Source: Arenibacter sp. 6A1 (GTDB lineage Bacteria > Bacteroidota > Bacteroidia > Flavobacteriales > Flavobacteriaceae). From it: a stretch of DNA of 64,000 bases. Both the position numbers and the translations under genes were made by a program. The stretch is taken from positions 62,001-126,000 of the forward strand of contig NZ_JAAXCQ010000003.1 in the NCBI RefSeq assembly GCF_012272855.1, written 5' to 3'. The first letter of the stretch is position 1; each line of letters begins with the position of its first letter. Below the pieces are notes generated by a model that searched no databases, was not told where the DNA came from, and saw nothing but the letters and a program-made list of their open reading frames with translations. Below are positions 45,446 to 54,320 of the stretch, one piece after another.

Positions 45446-45462
45446 CGAATAATTAACAACTT

Positions 45463-45494
45463 AAAAAGACGGTATCACTACCGTCTTTTTTATT
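45463..45494 (+). terminator. Terminator after coxD
   Basis: AAAAAGACGG (45463-45472), 8-nt loop, CCGTCTTTTT (45481-45490). A TATTTTTG box at 45491-45498 directly follows and could start the assembly-gene transcript. Confidence 0.88.
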
Positions 45495-45559
45495 TTTGTA
45501 CAACTGCTATTGAAGCGTGTTTTTATAGTCTTTTCAATAGTTTCTAAATTGGTAATAGC

Positions 45560-46207
45560 ATGCATATGGCACAGATAAAGAAACCCCTGGTATTAATAAC
45601 CTTGTTTGTATTACCGGTCTTAATTTACTTGTTTTTTGCTTCAGGAGTAACCAAGTTCGGAAAACTGTCCCTTATGACAGAAAACGTACCAGAAATATCT
45701 ACCCCTTCTAGTGACGTCTTCCTAAAAGATAAAATAACCATTCTAGGGTTTTTAGGCGCTGTCAACAACGAAAGACAGGTTGTTGCCTTTAACTTAAATC
45801 AAAAAATTTACAAACGTTTTTATAAGTTTAACGACTTTCAATTTGTCATGATGGTGCCATATGGTTTCGAAGACAAAGTAGAGGAACTGAAGAAAGATTT
45901 GGCCCAATTGGAGGATATCAGTAAATGGCACTTTGTTTTTGCCAATGAAAATGAGATCCAGACCTTGTTCAACGGCCTTCAATCCAATCTTGCCCTAGGA
46001 GATGATCTTGGATCCTCAAATGTATTTATCATAGATAAGAATAAAAACCTTAGAGGAAGGGATGAAGACGAAGATGAGGGGCTAAAATATGGATACGATT
46101 GTACCTCAGTGGCAGAATTGAACAATAAGATGGTCGATGATGTCAAGATCCTTCTGGCCGAATATCGAATGGCTCTAAAAAGTAATAACGCAGAACGTAT
46201 TAAATAA
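45560..46207 (+). CDS. Sco-like membrane protein without copper-binding cysteines
   Basis: 215 residues. One N-terminal membrane anchor (about 8-28), then a thioredoxin-like domain: KITILGFLGA (where Sco has a CxxxC), LNQKIYKRFYKFNDFQFVMMVP and SSNVFIIDKNKNLRGRDEDE..., the last corresponding to the Sco strand before its histidine. The copper-binding cysteines and histidine are absent. ATG 45560 (MHM) or 45566 (MAQ) may be the start. It overlaps sco by one base (TAATG), so the two are translationally coupled. Role in oxidase assembly is inferred from position only. Confidence 0.65.
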   Translation: MHMAQIKKPLVLITLFVLPVLIYLFFASGVTKFGKLSLMTENVPEISTPSSDVFLKDKITILGFLGAVNNERQVVAFNLNQKIYKRFYKFNDFQFVMMVPYGFEDKVEELKKDLAQLEDISKWHFVFANENEIQTLFNGLQSNLALGDDLGSSNVFIIDKNKNLRGRDEDEDEGLKYGYDCTSVAELNNKMVDDVKILLAEYRMALKSNNAERIK

Positions 46208-46935
46208 TGAAGAAGAACAATTATACCTACGTATGGGTATCCTTTATCTTGTTGGTTTTTGGAATCATCTTTGTTCCTAGAATAATCGAAAGGGTCAAAA
46301 GTGGAAAAGTAGTGCAAACGGGACGCTTAAACGTCGAAGAGCCCAATGAAAAATTGGCCTTTATAGAAATCAACGGGGAAAAACGTAAAGTGCCGCCCTT
46401 TGCCTTTATAAATCAAGATAGCATAATGATTACCAATCAGGATTATGCAGGAAAGGTGTACGTGGTCGATTTCTTTTTTACCACCTGTCCGACCATATGC
46501 CCTATCATGAGTAAAAACTTAGTGCAACTACAAGATCAATTTAAAGATTTTGAAGATTTTGGAGTGGCCTCTTTTACCATTAATCCCGAGCACGATACCC
46601 CAGGGGTGTTAAAAGCCTATGCCGAGGATTACGGAATCACCCATATGGACTGGCATTTAATGACTGGCGACCTTACCGAAATTTATGAGTTGGCCAATAC
46701 CGGCTTTAGTATTTTTGCCGCACAGGTACCAGAAGCGGCCGGTGGCTTCGAACATTCCGGTTTATTCGCTTTGGTCGATAAAAATGGATATATTCGCTCC
46801 CGGAAAGATCAGTTTGGAAATCCAATTGTGTACTATAGAGGAGCTATAACACAAGAAGAAGGTAAAAACGATCATGGGGAAACAGAACAGATATCTATCC
46901 TAAAAGAAGATATTAAAAAACTATTGGAAGAGTAA
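46207..46935 (+). CDS. Sco-family copper chaperone
   Basis: 242-residue membrane-anchored thioredoxin-fold protein that delivers copper to the CuA centre of CoxB. Anchor at about 8-25; CxxxC copper site Cys94 and Cys98 (FFTTCPTICPIM); conserved histidine His183 in FEHSGLFALVDK. All ligands are present, in contrast to the preceding paralogue. DUF420 gene starts 1 bp after the stop. Confidence 0.94.
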   Translation: MKKNNYTYVWVSFILLVFGIIFVPRIIERVKSGKVVQTGRLNVEEPNEKLAFIEINGEKRKVPPFAFINQDSIMITNQDYAGKVYVVDFFFTTCPTICPIMSKNLVQLQDQFKDFEDFGVASFTINPEHDTPGVLKAYAEDYGITHMDWHLMTGDLTEIYELANTGFSIFAAQVPEAAGGFEHSGLFALVDKNGYIRSRKDQFGNPIVYYRGAITQEEGKNDHGETEQISILKEDIKKLLEE

Positions 46936-46936
46936 T

Positions 46937-47470
46937 ATGGATACAATCGCCTTAAAAGAAAAGAAATTCAATATTTGGATTAATATTGTTTCTGTGGTGA
47001 TACCACTGGTGGTAGCGATATTGTTTGGGGTAAAATTGCCAAATGTAGAGCCCTTGAGCTTTTTACCGCCCATTTATGCCTCGGTTAACGGGCTTACGGC
47101 TGTACTATTGGTGGTGGCCGTGGTAGCCGTTAAGAACGGAAAATTGGTACTGCATCAAAAATTAATGACTGCCTGTATAGGACTGTCCCTATTATTTTTG
47201 CTGATGTATGTGGCCTACCATATGACATCCGATTCTACCACTTTCGGCGGTGAAGGATGGATAAAATACGTGTACTATGTTATATTAATAAGCCATATTA
47301 TTTTATCTATTGTCATAATTCCTTTGGTGCTGCGTACCTTTGCCAAAGGGTATTTAAAACAATTTGAAGCACACCGAAAATTGGCTAAAATTACCTTCCC
47401 AATCTGGTTATATGTAGCAGTTACTGGGGTAGTGGTCTATATAATGATAGCCCCGTATTATAATTATTAA
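46937..47470 (+). CDS. DUF420 membrane protein, oxidase assembly
   Basis: 177-residue protein with five helices and the DUF420 signature of paired histidines (LVLHQKLMT, AYHMTS, ILISHIIL and EAHRKLAKIT). The B. subtilis relative CtaM is needed to mature aa3 oxidases, so a heme-related assembly role is likely. One base after sco; part of the same unit. Confidence 0.88.
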   Translation: MDTIALKEKKFNIWINIVSVVIPLVVAILFGVKLPNVEPLSFLPPIYASVNGLTAVLLVVAVVAVKNGKLVLHQKLMTACIGLSLLFLLMYVAYHMTSDSTTFGGEGWIKYVYYVILISHIILSIVIIPLVLRTFAKGYLKQFEAHRKLAKITFPIWLYVAVTGVVVYIMIAPYYNY

Positions 47471-47503
47471 TTTGTCTCTGCCAAAGAGCATTTGTATCCT
47501 ATT

Positions 47504-47716
47504 ATGAGAAAAGTTGTAGTGGTCTTAGTGGTTTTATTTCTTTTGGTGCCTCAGTTCTCCGAAGCCCAATGCGCCATGTGTAGGGCCGTACTAGAAACCG
47601 AAGAGGCTGGTGATGCCGCTAAGGGAATAAACAATGGAATTGTGTATTTAATGGCAATTCCATACTTATTGGTAGGTGGCCTGTTTTTCTTCATCTATCG
47701 AAAAATGAGGACCTAA
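47504..47716 (+). CDS. Small exported CxxC protein with C-terminal membrane helix
   Basis: 70 residues: signal-like segment 1-21 ending SEA, then QCAMCRAVLE (a CxxC), a short loop, and a C-terminal transmembrane helix (about 45-64) ending in Arg/Lys. The start is the ATG at 47504. No established function that I recognise; the conserved-looking CxxC on the periplasmic side and its place at the end of the oxidase-assembly genes suggest a metal or thiol role. Confidence 0.65.
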   Translation: MRKVVVVLVVLFLLVPQFSEAQCAMCRAVLETEEAGDAAKGINNGIVYLMAIPYLLVGGLFFFIYRKMRT

Positions 47717-47788
47717 TCGCTTTATTTAGGGGAAACAGCAGCTGTTGCTAGTTAATAAATAATTTTACAGCTTGCCTCATAATGCTTT

Positions 47789-47868
47789 GGGCGTTCCCTC
47801 CTTCGTCGGTCGGGCTCTTGGCTATATCCCTCGCTCCGCTACGGGGATGCCGCCGCCATCCCTAACGC
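47789..47868 (-). repeat. 80-bp dispersed intergenic repeat, copy 3
   Basis: Read on the minus strand it starts GCGTTAGGG and ends GGGAACGCCC like the other two, with the same length and end pairing. A TATTTTTG box directly precedes it (47868-47875, minus strand), as at copy 1. It lies between the oxidase-assembly genes and the ABC operon. Confidence 0.85.
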
Positions 47869-48359
47869 AAAAATAACCTCGGTCAAAACTATCTGCCATA
47901 GAAAGGAAACTAAATCTTTAACTATGTAATGTCCAAACTTGGTTTTCAATCCCAAGTGTAGCTGAAAACGAACACTGTCTGGAAAATCTATAAATGGGCT
48001 TTCCAACATCATAGCCCAAGAAGGAAATAGTACCATATACATAGGTAAAGCGGGTACTAAGGCCTTAACTTTGGTCGACTCCTCAGAGGGGTTTACAAAT
48101 TTGGGTAGAGCCAAGGATTATGGGTTTGCCTAAAAATTAGCATAAAACCGTAGTGTATAAATGCCCCGTCTTCCTTAAAAACGACTCTGCCCTGGCCGCC
48201 ATCAAATAAAATTTCCTTCCTATTCCTCTACATCCAAGATTCGGGTTATATGTCGAAAAACTAGACCCCTACAGCAATCCTATAAAAAGGGCCTTTAAGT
48301 GGTTTCGTCCCTAAGAGAACCGATAGTGAAGCGTTTTCTTGCCTAAAAGCTGGGTGAAG
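47839..48359 (-). pseudogene. Possible decayed gene, unknown family
   Basis: On the minus strand a frame from 48359 to 48093 reads as plausible protein (for example ASLSVLLGTKPLKGPFYRIAVGV and EILFDGGQGRVVFKEDGAFI) but is broken by three in-frame stops. From about 48114 another frame continues with RFQLHLGLKTKFGHYIVKD. The mix of protein-like text, stops and a frame change suggests a relic. I do not recognise the family, and chance is possible; the distal end runs into the repeat. Confidence 0.3.
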
Positions 48360-48473
48360 GATTATGATTATTTTTACTTTAACATAATTTTTAGAGTTAT
48401 AAGTGTAACAACATTTTCGTAAATTAGTCTTATTACCAACTATTTGTAATCTTCAACGGCTAATCCTTATAAT

Positions 48474-49178
48474 ATGATTGAAATAAAAGATCTCCATAAG
48501 TCCTATATAATGGGGAAAAATTCCTTACACGTACTCAAAGGCATCAATTTTTCGGTCCAAGAAGGAGAGCTGGTAGCCATTATGGGATCCTCGGGTTCAG
48601 GGAAATCTACCCTGTTGAATATTTTAGGAATGCTCGACGTATTGGATGAAGGTTCTTATTCCTTGGATAACGTGCCCATTAAGAATTTAAATGAAACCAA
48701 GGCTGCTCAATATCGAAATAAATTTTTGGGATTTGTATTTCAGTCCTTTAATCTAATCAATTATAAAACTGCCCTAGAAAATGTAGCCTTACCACTTTAT
48801 TATCAAAGAGTAGGAAGAAAGGAGCGTAATGTAAAGGCTTTGCGGTATTTAGAACAAGTTGGGCTCAAGGAGTGGGCAAGCCACCTTCCCAGCGAACTGT
48901 CGGGAGGACAAAAACAAAGAGTGGCAATAGCGAGGGCAATGGCGGCCGAACCAAAAGTATTATTGGCCGATGAGCCCACAGGAGCCCTAGATAGTAAGAC
49001 CTCTTATGAGGTAATGGATCTAATCCAGAAAATAAACGATTCGGGGAATACTATTCTAATAGTAACGCACGAACCAGATATTGCCAATATGTGTAAACGC
49101 GTGGTGCATTTAAAAGATGGGGTCATCGTTGAAGATAAAAAAATAACCCAAGTAAGAGCGTCACAATATGTTAAGTAG
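48474..49178 (+). CDS. MacB-type ABC transporter ATP-binding protein
   Basis: 234-residue ATPase of the MacB/LolD type. Walker A GSSGSGKST at 38-46, Q-loop Gln90, signature LSGGQKQR at 142-149, Walker B VLLADEPTGALD from 162, and the switch His in VTHEPD. It powers the two permeases that follow; the first starts 11 bp before this gene ends, so the genes are translationally coupled. First gene of a five-gene efflux operon. Confidence 0.93.
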   Translation: MIEIKDLHKSYIMGKNSLHVLKGINFSVQEGELVAIMGSSGSGKSTLLNILGMLDVLDEGSYSLDNVPIKNLNETKAAQYRNKFLGFVFQSFNLINYKTALENVALPLYYQRVGRKERNVKALRYLEQVGLKEWASHLPSELSGGQKQRVAIARAMAAEPKVLLADEPTGALDSKTSYEVMDLIQKINDSGNTILIVTHEPDIANMCKRVVHLKDGVIVEDKKITQVRASQYVK

Positions 49179-50397
49179 AGATAATTGGAAAGAAATTTTT
49201 GATACCATAAAAAAGAATAAACTAAGGACCTTTCTCTCCGGGTTTACCGTAGCCTTGGGTATCTTTATTTTCGTGGTGCTTTTCGGTTTTGGAAATGGCC
49301 TAATCAATACCTTCGACGATTTTTTTGGGGACGATGCTACCAATGTGTTTTTTGTCTTCCCGGGAAAAACCACCAAACCCTATAAAGGATATAAATCTAA
49401 CCGGCAAATAGAATTTGATAACAGTGACCTGGCCGATATAGAAAAGAATTTTACCATGTTCTTAGAGTATACAACACCTAGGATCACTAGGGGGGCATTG
49501 GTGAAATACAACAATGAATCTAACAACTATACCACAAGGGCCGTTGCGCCTGCCCATCAGTTTGCCGAAAAGACCATCGTTATGAAAGGTCGTTTCTTAA
49601 ACCAAGAAGATATTAAGAACAAGACCAAATATGCCGTCATTGGCAGGCTAGTAGAAAAAGACCTTTTTGGAAACAAGAATCCTATTGGAGAATATATAGA
49701 CATCGGAGGTAGCGCATATATGGTTATTGGGGTTTTTCAAGATGAGGGTGGTGATAATGAAGAGCGGTATATCTATATCCCATATACTACCAGACAGTTG
49801 ATAGAAAAAAACACCGATAAAATAGATCAGATCATAGTGGGCTTTAGACCAGAAATAGGGTATGTAGGGGCCATGGCATTCGATAAAAGCCTCGATAGGT
49901 TTATTAGGGACAAGAAAAATATAAGTCCAGAAGACCAAAGTGGTATTTTTATTAGAAATGTGGCAGACCAATTAAAGCAAAATCAACAATTTGCTAGAGT
50001 GCTCCAGATTATTGTAGCCTTTGTCGCCTTTGGAACTATTATAGCTGGAATAATAGGGATTAGTAATATCATGGTTTTTGTGGTGAAGGAGCGAACCAAG
50101 GAATTGGGAATACGGAAAGCTTTGGGAGCAACGCCAAGGTCCGTCATCAGTACCATTTTGTTAGAATCTGTTTTTATTACCACTTTTTCGGGCTTTACGG
50201 GGATGCTGGCCGGAATCGGACTCCTGAGCTCCATGGGTGAAAAATTAGAGGATTTCTTTATCACCAATCCTTTTATCGATCTGGGTACAGCCATCTTTGC
50301 CACCTTCATTTTAATACTTTTTGGGGCAATTGCCGGTTATATCCCAGCAAAAAGAGCAGCAAATATTAAACCAATAGTAGCACTAAGGGACGAATAA
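49168..50397 (+). CDS. MacB-like ABC transporter permease 1
   Basis: 409 residues: an N-terminal helix (about 20-43), a large periplasmic MacB core domain (about 45-270) and three C-terminal helices with the FtsX domain (about 280-400). Motifs include KNKLRTFLSGFTVALGIFIFVVLFGFGNGL and KERTKELGIRKALGATPRSVISTILLESV. Forms a transmembrane half-transporter; a second, related permease lies 1 bp downstream, so the complex is probably a heterodimer. Confidence 0.92.
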   Translation: MLSRDNWKEIFDTIKKNKLRTFLSGFTVALGIFIFVVLFGFGNGLINTFDDFFGDDATNVFFVFPGKTTKPYKGYKSNRQIEFDNSDLADIEKNFTMFLEYTTPRITRGALVKYNNESNNYTTRAVAPAHQFAEKTIVMKGRFLNQEDIKNKTKYAVIGRLVEKDLFGNKNPIGEYIDIGGSAYMVIGVFQDEGGDNEERYIYIPYTTRQLIEKNTDKIDQIIVGFRPEIGYVGAMAFDKSLDRFIRDKKNISPEDQSGIFIRNVADQLKQNQQFARVLQIIVAFVAFGTIIAGIIGISNIMVFVVKERTKELGIRKALGATPRSVISTILLESVFITTFSGFTGMLAGIGLLSSMGEKLEDFFITNPFIDLGTAIFATFILILFGAIAGYIPAKRAANIKPIVALRDE

Positions 50398-50398
50398 T

Positions 50399-51661
50399 AT
50401 GCGATTTATATTTGATAGTAATACCTGGCAAGAGATTTTTGGTTCTATTGGAAAAAATAGAACCCGAACCATCATTACCATTATTGGTGTTTTATGGGGG
50501 ATATTTATCTACATAGCCCTCTCGGGTGCGGCAAAAGGACTGGACAACGGCTTTGAAGAACAGTTCGAAAATGTTGCCATGAACAGTTTGTTTACTTGGG
50601 CACAAACCACAAGTATGCCCTATGAAGGGTTTAAAACCGGTAGGCCGCTGCAATTAAAACTCAGCGATGTTACCGTCTTGGAAAATAGAATCCCCGAAAT
50701 CCAATACATCGCTCCCAGAAACGTAAAAGGTGTCTTTGGAGGATCGCCTGGACTCATTGTAAAAGGGACCAAATCGGGGAGTTATAATGTATATGGCGAT
50801 TATCCGGTGTATACCAAAATTGCAACCAAAAAAATATACGATGGCGGTAGGTTTATCAATGATAAAGATATCGAACTTACTAGAAAAGTCTGTGTCATTG
50901 GTGAGCGAACACAAAAAGAACTGTATGAGAAAGAAGAAAATCCTATAGGAACATTTCTTCGGATAGATAATATTTATTTCCAAGTGGTAGGGGTACATAA
51001 ATTTACCCCAGGAGGAGGTTTCGAAAGCGATAGCGATATCTATATTCCCTTTACAACCTATAGAAAACTCTACAATACCGGAGACGATGTCGGATGGCTT
51101 ACAATAGCCGCCTATGATGATGCCGATGTGGTACAGGTAGAAAAAGATGTAAAAGCAATTCTGAAAAGCATCCATAGGGTAGACCCTAGGGACGAACGTG
51201 CCTTTGGATCCTTTAATTTAGGAGAGGTGTTTACCCGGATAAGTGGCTTTGCGAATGGACTTACCTTTATGTCCCTGGTGGTGGGGATAGCAACCATCTT
51301 GGCCGGAGTTATTGGCATAGGGAATATTCTGCTCATCTCGGTAAAGGAACGAACCAAAGAATTGGGCGTCCGTAGGGCCTTGGGAGCAACCCCAAGAGAG
51401 GTGAAAGCTCAGATTATTCTAGAATCGGTCTTTTTAACCATGATCGCCGGAATTATGGGGATTATTTTAGGAGCGATAACCTTATACGGTATCAATATGG
51501 GTACAGAGGACCTGGACTTCCCATATACCAACCCCACAGTGCCCATACCGTATGTCTTGGGGGCTCTGGTAATTATGGTAGTGCTGGGCACCCTGATAGG
51601 ATTAATACCCGCACAACGTGCGGTAAGCATAAAACCAATAGACGCATTGCGAGAAGAATAA
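50399..51661 (+). CDS. MacB-like ABC transporter permease 2
   Basis: 420 residues with the same layout as its neighbour: N-terminal helix (KNRTRTIITIIGVLWGIF), MacB periplasmic core, and FtsX domain with KERTKELGVRRALGATPREVKAQ. The two share clear similarity in the last third but diverge in the core. One base separates it from permease 1. The pair with the ATPase would make an ABC exporter; substrate unknown. Confidence 0.92.
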   Translation: MRFIFDSNTWQEIFGSIGKNRTRTIITIIGVLWGIFIYIALSGAAKGLDNGFEEQFENVAMNSLFTWAQTTSMPYEGFKTGRPLQLKLSDVTVLENRIPEIQYIAPRNVKGVFGGSPGLIVKGTKSGSYNVYGDYPVYTKIATKKIYDGGRFINDKDIELTRKVCVIGERTQKELYEKEENPIGTFLRIDNIYFQVVGVHKFTPGGGFESDSDIYIPFTTYRKLYNTGDDVGWLTIAAYDDADVVQVEKDVKAILKSIHRVDPRDERAFGSFNLGEVFTRISGFANGLTFMSLVVGIATILAGVIGIGNILLISVKERTKELGVRRALGATPREVKAQIILESVFLTMIAGIMGIILGAITLYGINMGTEDLDFPYTNPTVPIPYVLGALVIMVVLGTLIGLIPAQRAVSIKPIDALREE

Positions 51662-51694
51662 ACTAAACCATTATAAATACTAATTCAATCTAAA

Positions 51695-52825
51695 ATGAAC
51701 AAAATCTTAAAATATGTAGGGATCGCTATCTTGGTGCTGGGAGCATTATGGGCCGCGGCCTTTTTTGTGAAATCAAATAGTAAGTCGGCTATTACCTATG
51801 ACACTACAAATCCCTTTACCGCAAGTATAGAAAAGAAAACCGTCGCTACAGGTAAAGTAATTCCAGAAGACGAGGTAGAAATTAAACCTCAGATTTCCGG
51901 GATTATTGAAAAAATATACCTGAAAGAAGGCGCCGTGGTAAATGCCGGTGACCTGATCGCTAAAATTAAGGTGGTGCCCAACGAGCAATCCTTGAATCAG
52001 GCCAGGGGAAGGGTGAAAAATGCCGAGATTACCTTGAATAATACTAAGGTTGAATTCGATAGAAACAAACAGCTTTTCGATAAAGGGGTAATCTCGAGCC
52101 AAGATTTTAATACCCAGAACTTAAGATATGATCAGGCCAAACTAGAACTCCAAAATGCCCAGTCCGATTATCAGATTATTCGCTTGGGATCGGCAGATGG
52201 CTCCTCAACGGCAAATACCAATATTAGGGCTACCGTGGCAGGGACAGTATTGGAAATTCCCGTGAAAGAAGGAGATCAGGTTATTCAAAGTAATAATTTT
52301 AACGATGGTACTACCATTGCTACCATCGCCGATTTGAGTAAAATGATTTTTGAAGGAAAGGTCGATGAAGGGGAAGTAGGGAAATTGGCGATAGGGATGC
52401 CTCTGAAAATAAGTCTAGGAGCCATTCAGGACAAGTCCTTTGATGCAAACTTGCGCTTTATTGCCCCAAAAGGTATAGAAGAAGCCGGTGCGGTACAATT
52501 TAAAATCGAAGGGGATGTGACCGTAGAAGACGATTTTTTGATTCGTGCCGGGTATAGTGCTAACGCCTCCTTGGTACTAGAAAAGAAAGACGATGTATTA
52601 GTGATCCCCGAAGCCCTTCTGCAATTCGATAAAAAGACCGACGACCCCTATGTTGAAATAGAAATAGGAGATCAGAAATTTGAACGCAAGGATATTGAAA
52701 TAGGTATTTCCGATGGGGTGAATGTCGAAATTGTTTCGGGACTGACAAAAAGTGATAAGGTGAAAGTATGGAACAAGACAGAACCGATTAAAATTGGAGA
52801 CGATAAGGAGGAAGAAAGTAAATAA
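51695..52825 (+). CDS. HlyD/MacA-family periplasmic adaptor
   Basis: 376 residues. A membrane helix near 7-26, a lipoyl-like half (VIPEDEVEIKPQISGIIEKIYLKEGAVVNAGDLIAKI), an alpha-helical hairpin (about 95-160, KNAEITLNNTKVEFDRNKQLFDKGVISSQDFN), the second lipoyl half (ATVAGTVLEIPVKEGDQV) and beta-barrel and proximal domains. Bridges the inner-membrane permeases to the outer-membrane TolC-like channel encoded next. Confidence 0.93.
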   Translation: MNKILKYVGIAILVLGALWAAAFFVKSNSKSAITYDTTNPFTASIEKKTVATGKVIPEDEVEIKPQISGIIEKIYLKEGAVVNAGDLIAKIKVVPNEQSLNQARGRVKNAEITLNNTKVEFDRNKQLFDKGVISSQDFNTQNLRYDQAKLELQNAQSDYQIIRLGSADGSSTANTNIRATVAGTVLEIPVKEGDQVIQSNNFNDGTTIATIADLSKMIFEGKVDEGEVGKLAIGMPLKISLGAIQDKSFDANLRFIAPKGIEEAGAVQFKIEGDVTVEDDFLIRAGYSANASLVLEKKDDVLVIPEALLQFDKKTDDPYVEIEIGDQKFERKDIEIGISDGVNVEIVSGLTKSDKVKVWNKTEPIKIGDDKEEESK

Positions 52826-52870
52826 GTAGAAACAAAACATTAATCTTAGAGATAACTAATACCTAGATAA

Positions 52871-54301
52871 ATGAAGCTAAAATTAACAGCAACATTATCC
52901 ATATTCTGTGTTGGAATAATGATGGCTCAAGAAAAAAAATGGACCTTGCGCGACTGTGTAGAGTACGCCTTGGAACATAATATTTCCATAAAGCAATCGG
53001 AGTTGGATCTGCAAAATGCCGATTTGGCCAAGGCCGATGCCAAAGGAAACTTTTTACCGACCGTAAACGCCAATGCTTCCCATTCGTGGAATATTGGATT
53101 GAACCAAAATATCACTACAGGGCTATTCGAAAATATAACGACCCAATATACCTCGGCAGGAGTTAATGTAGGGGTCGATATTTATAACGGCTTGCAAAAT
53201 GTAAACCGATTGCGAAGAGCTAACCTGTCTATTCTGGCAAATCAGTACCGATTAGATAATATGAAGGACGATATTTCCCTGGCCGTAGCCAATGCCTATT
53301 TGCAGATTTTGTTCAATAGGGAATTCCTGAACATTTCCAAAGCACAATTATCGGTTACCGAACAGGACCTAAAAAGAACCAAAGAATTGGTGAGTTCTGG
53401 TGTCGTGCCTAAAGGCGATTTGTTGGAAATTGAAGCCACGGCAGCCACCCAAGAACAACAAAAGGTAAATGCAGAAAATGCCCTTCGATTGGCTAAAATA
53501 TCATTGGCCCAATTATTATTGATCCAAGATTATGAAAGCTTCGATGTGGTCGATGAAGACTTTATGATTCCCTCTACCGTGATTTTGGACTATACTCCTA
53601 AAACAATTTATGAGAAGGCCTTGACGGTTAGAAATGATATTAAACTTTCTGAAGCCAATGTGGCCCTGGCAGAAACAGATATAAAAATAAGCAAGGGAAG
53701 CCTGTATCCTAGACTATCTGCTTTTTATGGTTATAATACCCGAGCCTCATACCAAGATGTCGTTTCCGGAGCAGAACAAGACCCCGACAATCCCAACAGG
53801 CAAATAGGTGTGGTCCAAGAAACAGGGCAGTCGGTCGTAACGCCCAATTTTAGATCCATTATTTCTGGCCCCAATAATATCTTCGAGCAGTTTGGAGACA
53901 ATGGCGGACATGGGTTTGGGGTGCAACTCGCAATCCCTGTTTTTAACGGCTTTGCCACTAGAAATAACGTCCTGCGAAGCAAGGTAAATTTAGAGCGATC
54001 GAAGCTTCAATTACAGCAGGATAAACTAAATTTGGAAAATACCATTAATCAGGCCTGGAACGATGCCATAGCTACTTATAAGGCTTATGAGGCTTCCGAG
54101 AAGACCCTAGAGGCCCGTAGCGAGGCTTTAAAGTATGCTAAGGAACGCTTTAATGTCGGCCTAATGAATTCCTTTAATTTTAGCCAGGCACAATCTAGAG
54201 TAGACAATGCCGCCGCAGAATTGATCCGTACAAAATATGATTATATTTTTAGGCTAAAAGTATTGGAGTTCTATTTTGGTCTGCCAATTTCAATAAACTA
54301 A
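52871..54301 (+). CDS. TolC-family outer membrane efflux protein
   Basis: 476 residues. Signal peptide 1-19 (cleaved before QEK). Two structural repeats, each with long amphipathic helices and barrel strands: WTLRDCVEYALEHNISIKQSEL at the start of the first and YEKALTVRNDIKLSEANVALAETD in the second. Completes a MacAB-TolC-like tripartite exporter. Last gene of the operon; tsaB starts 19 bp downstream but has its own -7 box. Confidence 0.93.
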   Translation: MKLKLTATLSIFCVGIMMAQEKKWTLRDCVEYALEHNISIKQSELDLQNADLAKADAKGNFLPTVNANASHSWNIGLNQNITTGLFENITTQYTSAGVNVGVDIYNGLQNVNRLRRANLSILANQYRLDNMKDDISLAVANAYLQILFNREFLNISKAQLSVTEQDLKRTKELVSSGVVPKGDLLEIEATAATQEQQKVNAENALRLAKISLAQLLLIQDYESFDVVDEDFMIPSTVILDYTPKTIYEKALTVRNDIKLSEANVALAETDIKISKGSLYPRLSAFYGYNTRASYQDVVSGAEQDPDNPNRQIGVVQETGQSVVTPNFRSIISGPNNIFEQFGDNGGHGFGVQLAIPVFNGFATRNNVLRSKVNLERSKLQLQQDKLNLENTINQAWNDAIATYKAYEASEKTLEARSEALKYAKERFNVGLMNSFNFSQAQSRVDNAAAELIRTKYDYIFRLKVLEFYFGLPISIN

Positions 54302-54303
54302 CT

Positions 54304-54311
54304 TATATTTG
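54304..54311 (+). promoter_or_regulatory. -7 box of tsaB
   Basis: TATATTTG ends 9 bp before the tsaB ATG, so a transcript from it would have almost no leader. No clear -33 TTG. Confidence 0.5.
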
Positions 54312-54320
54312 TAGCCAATT

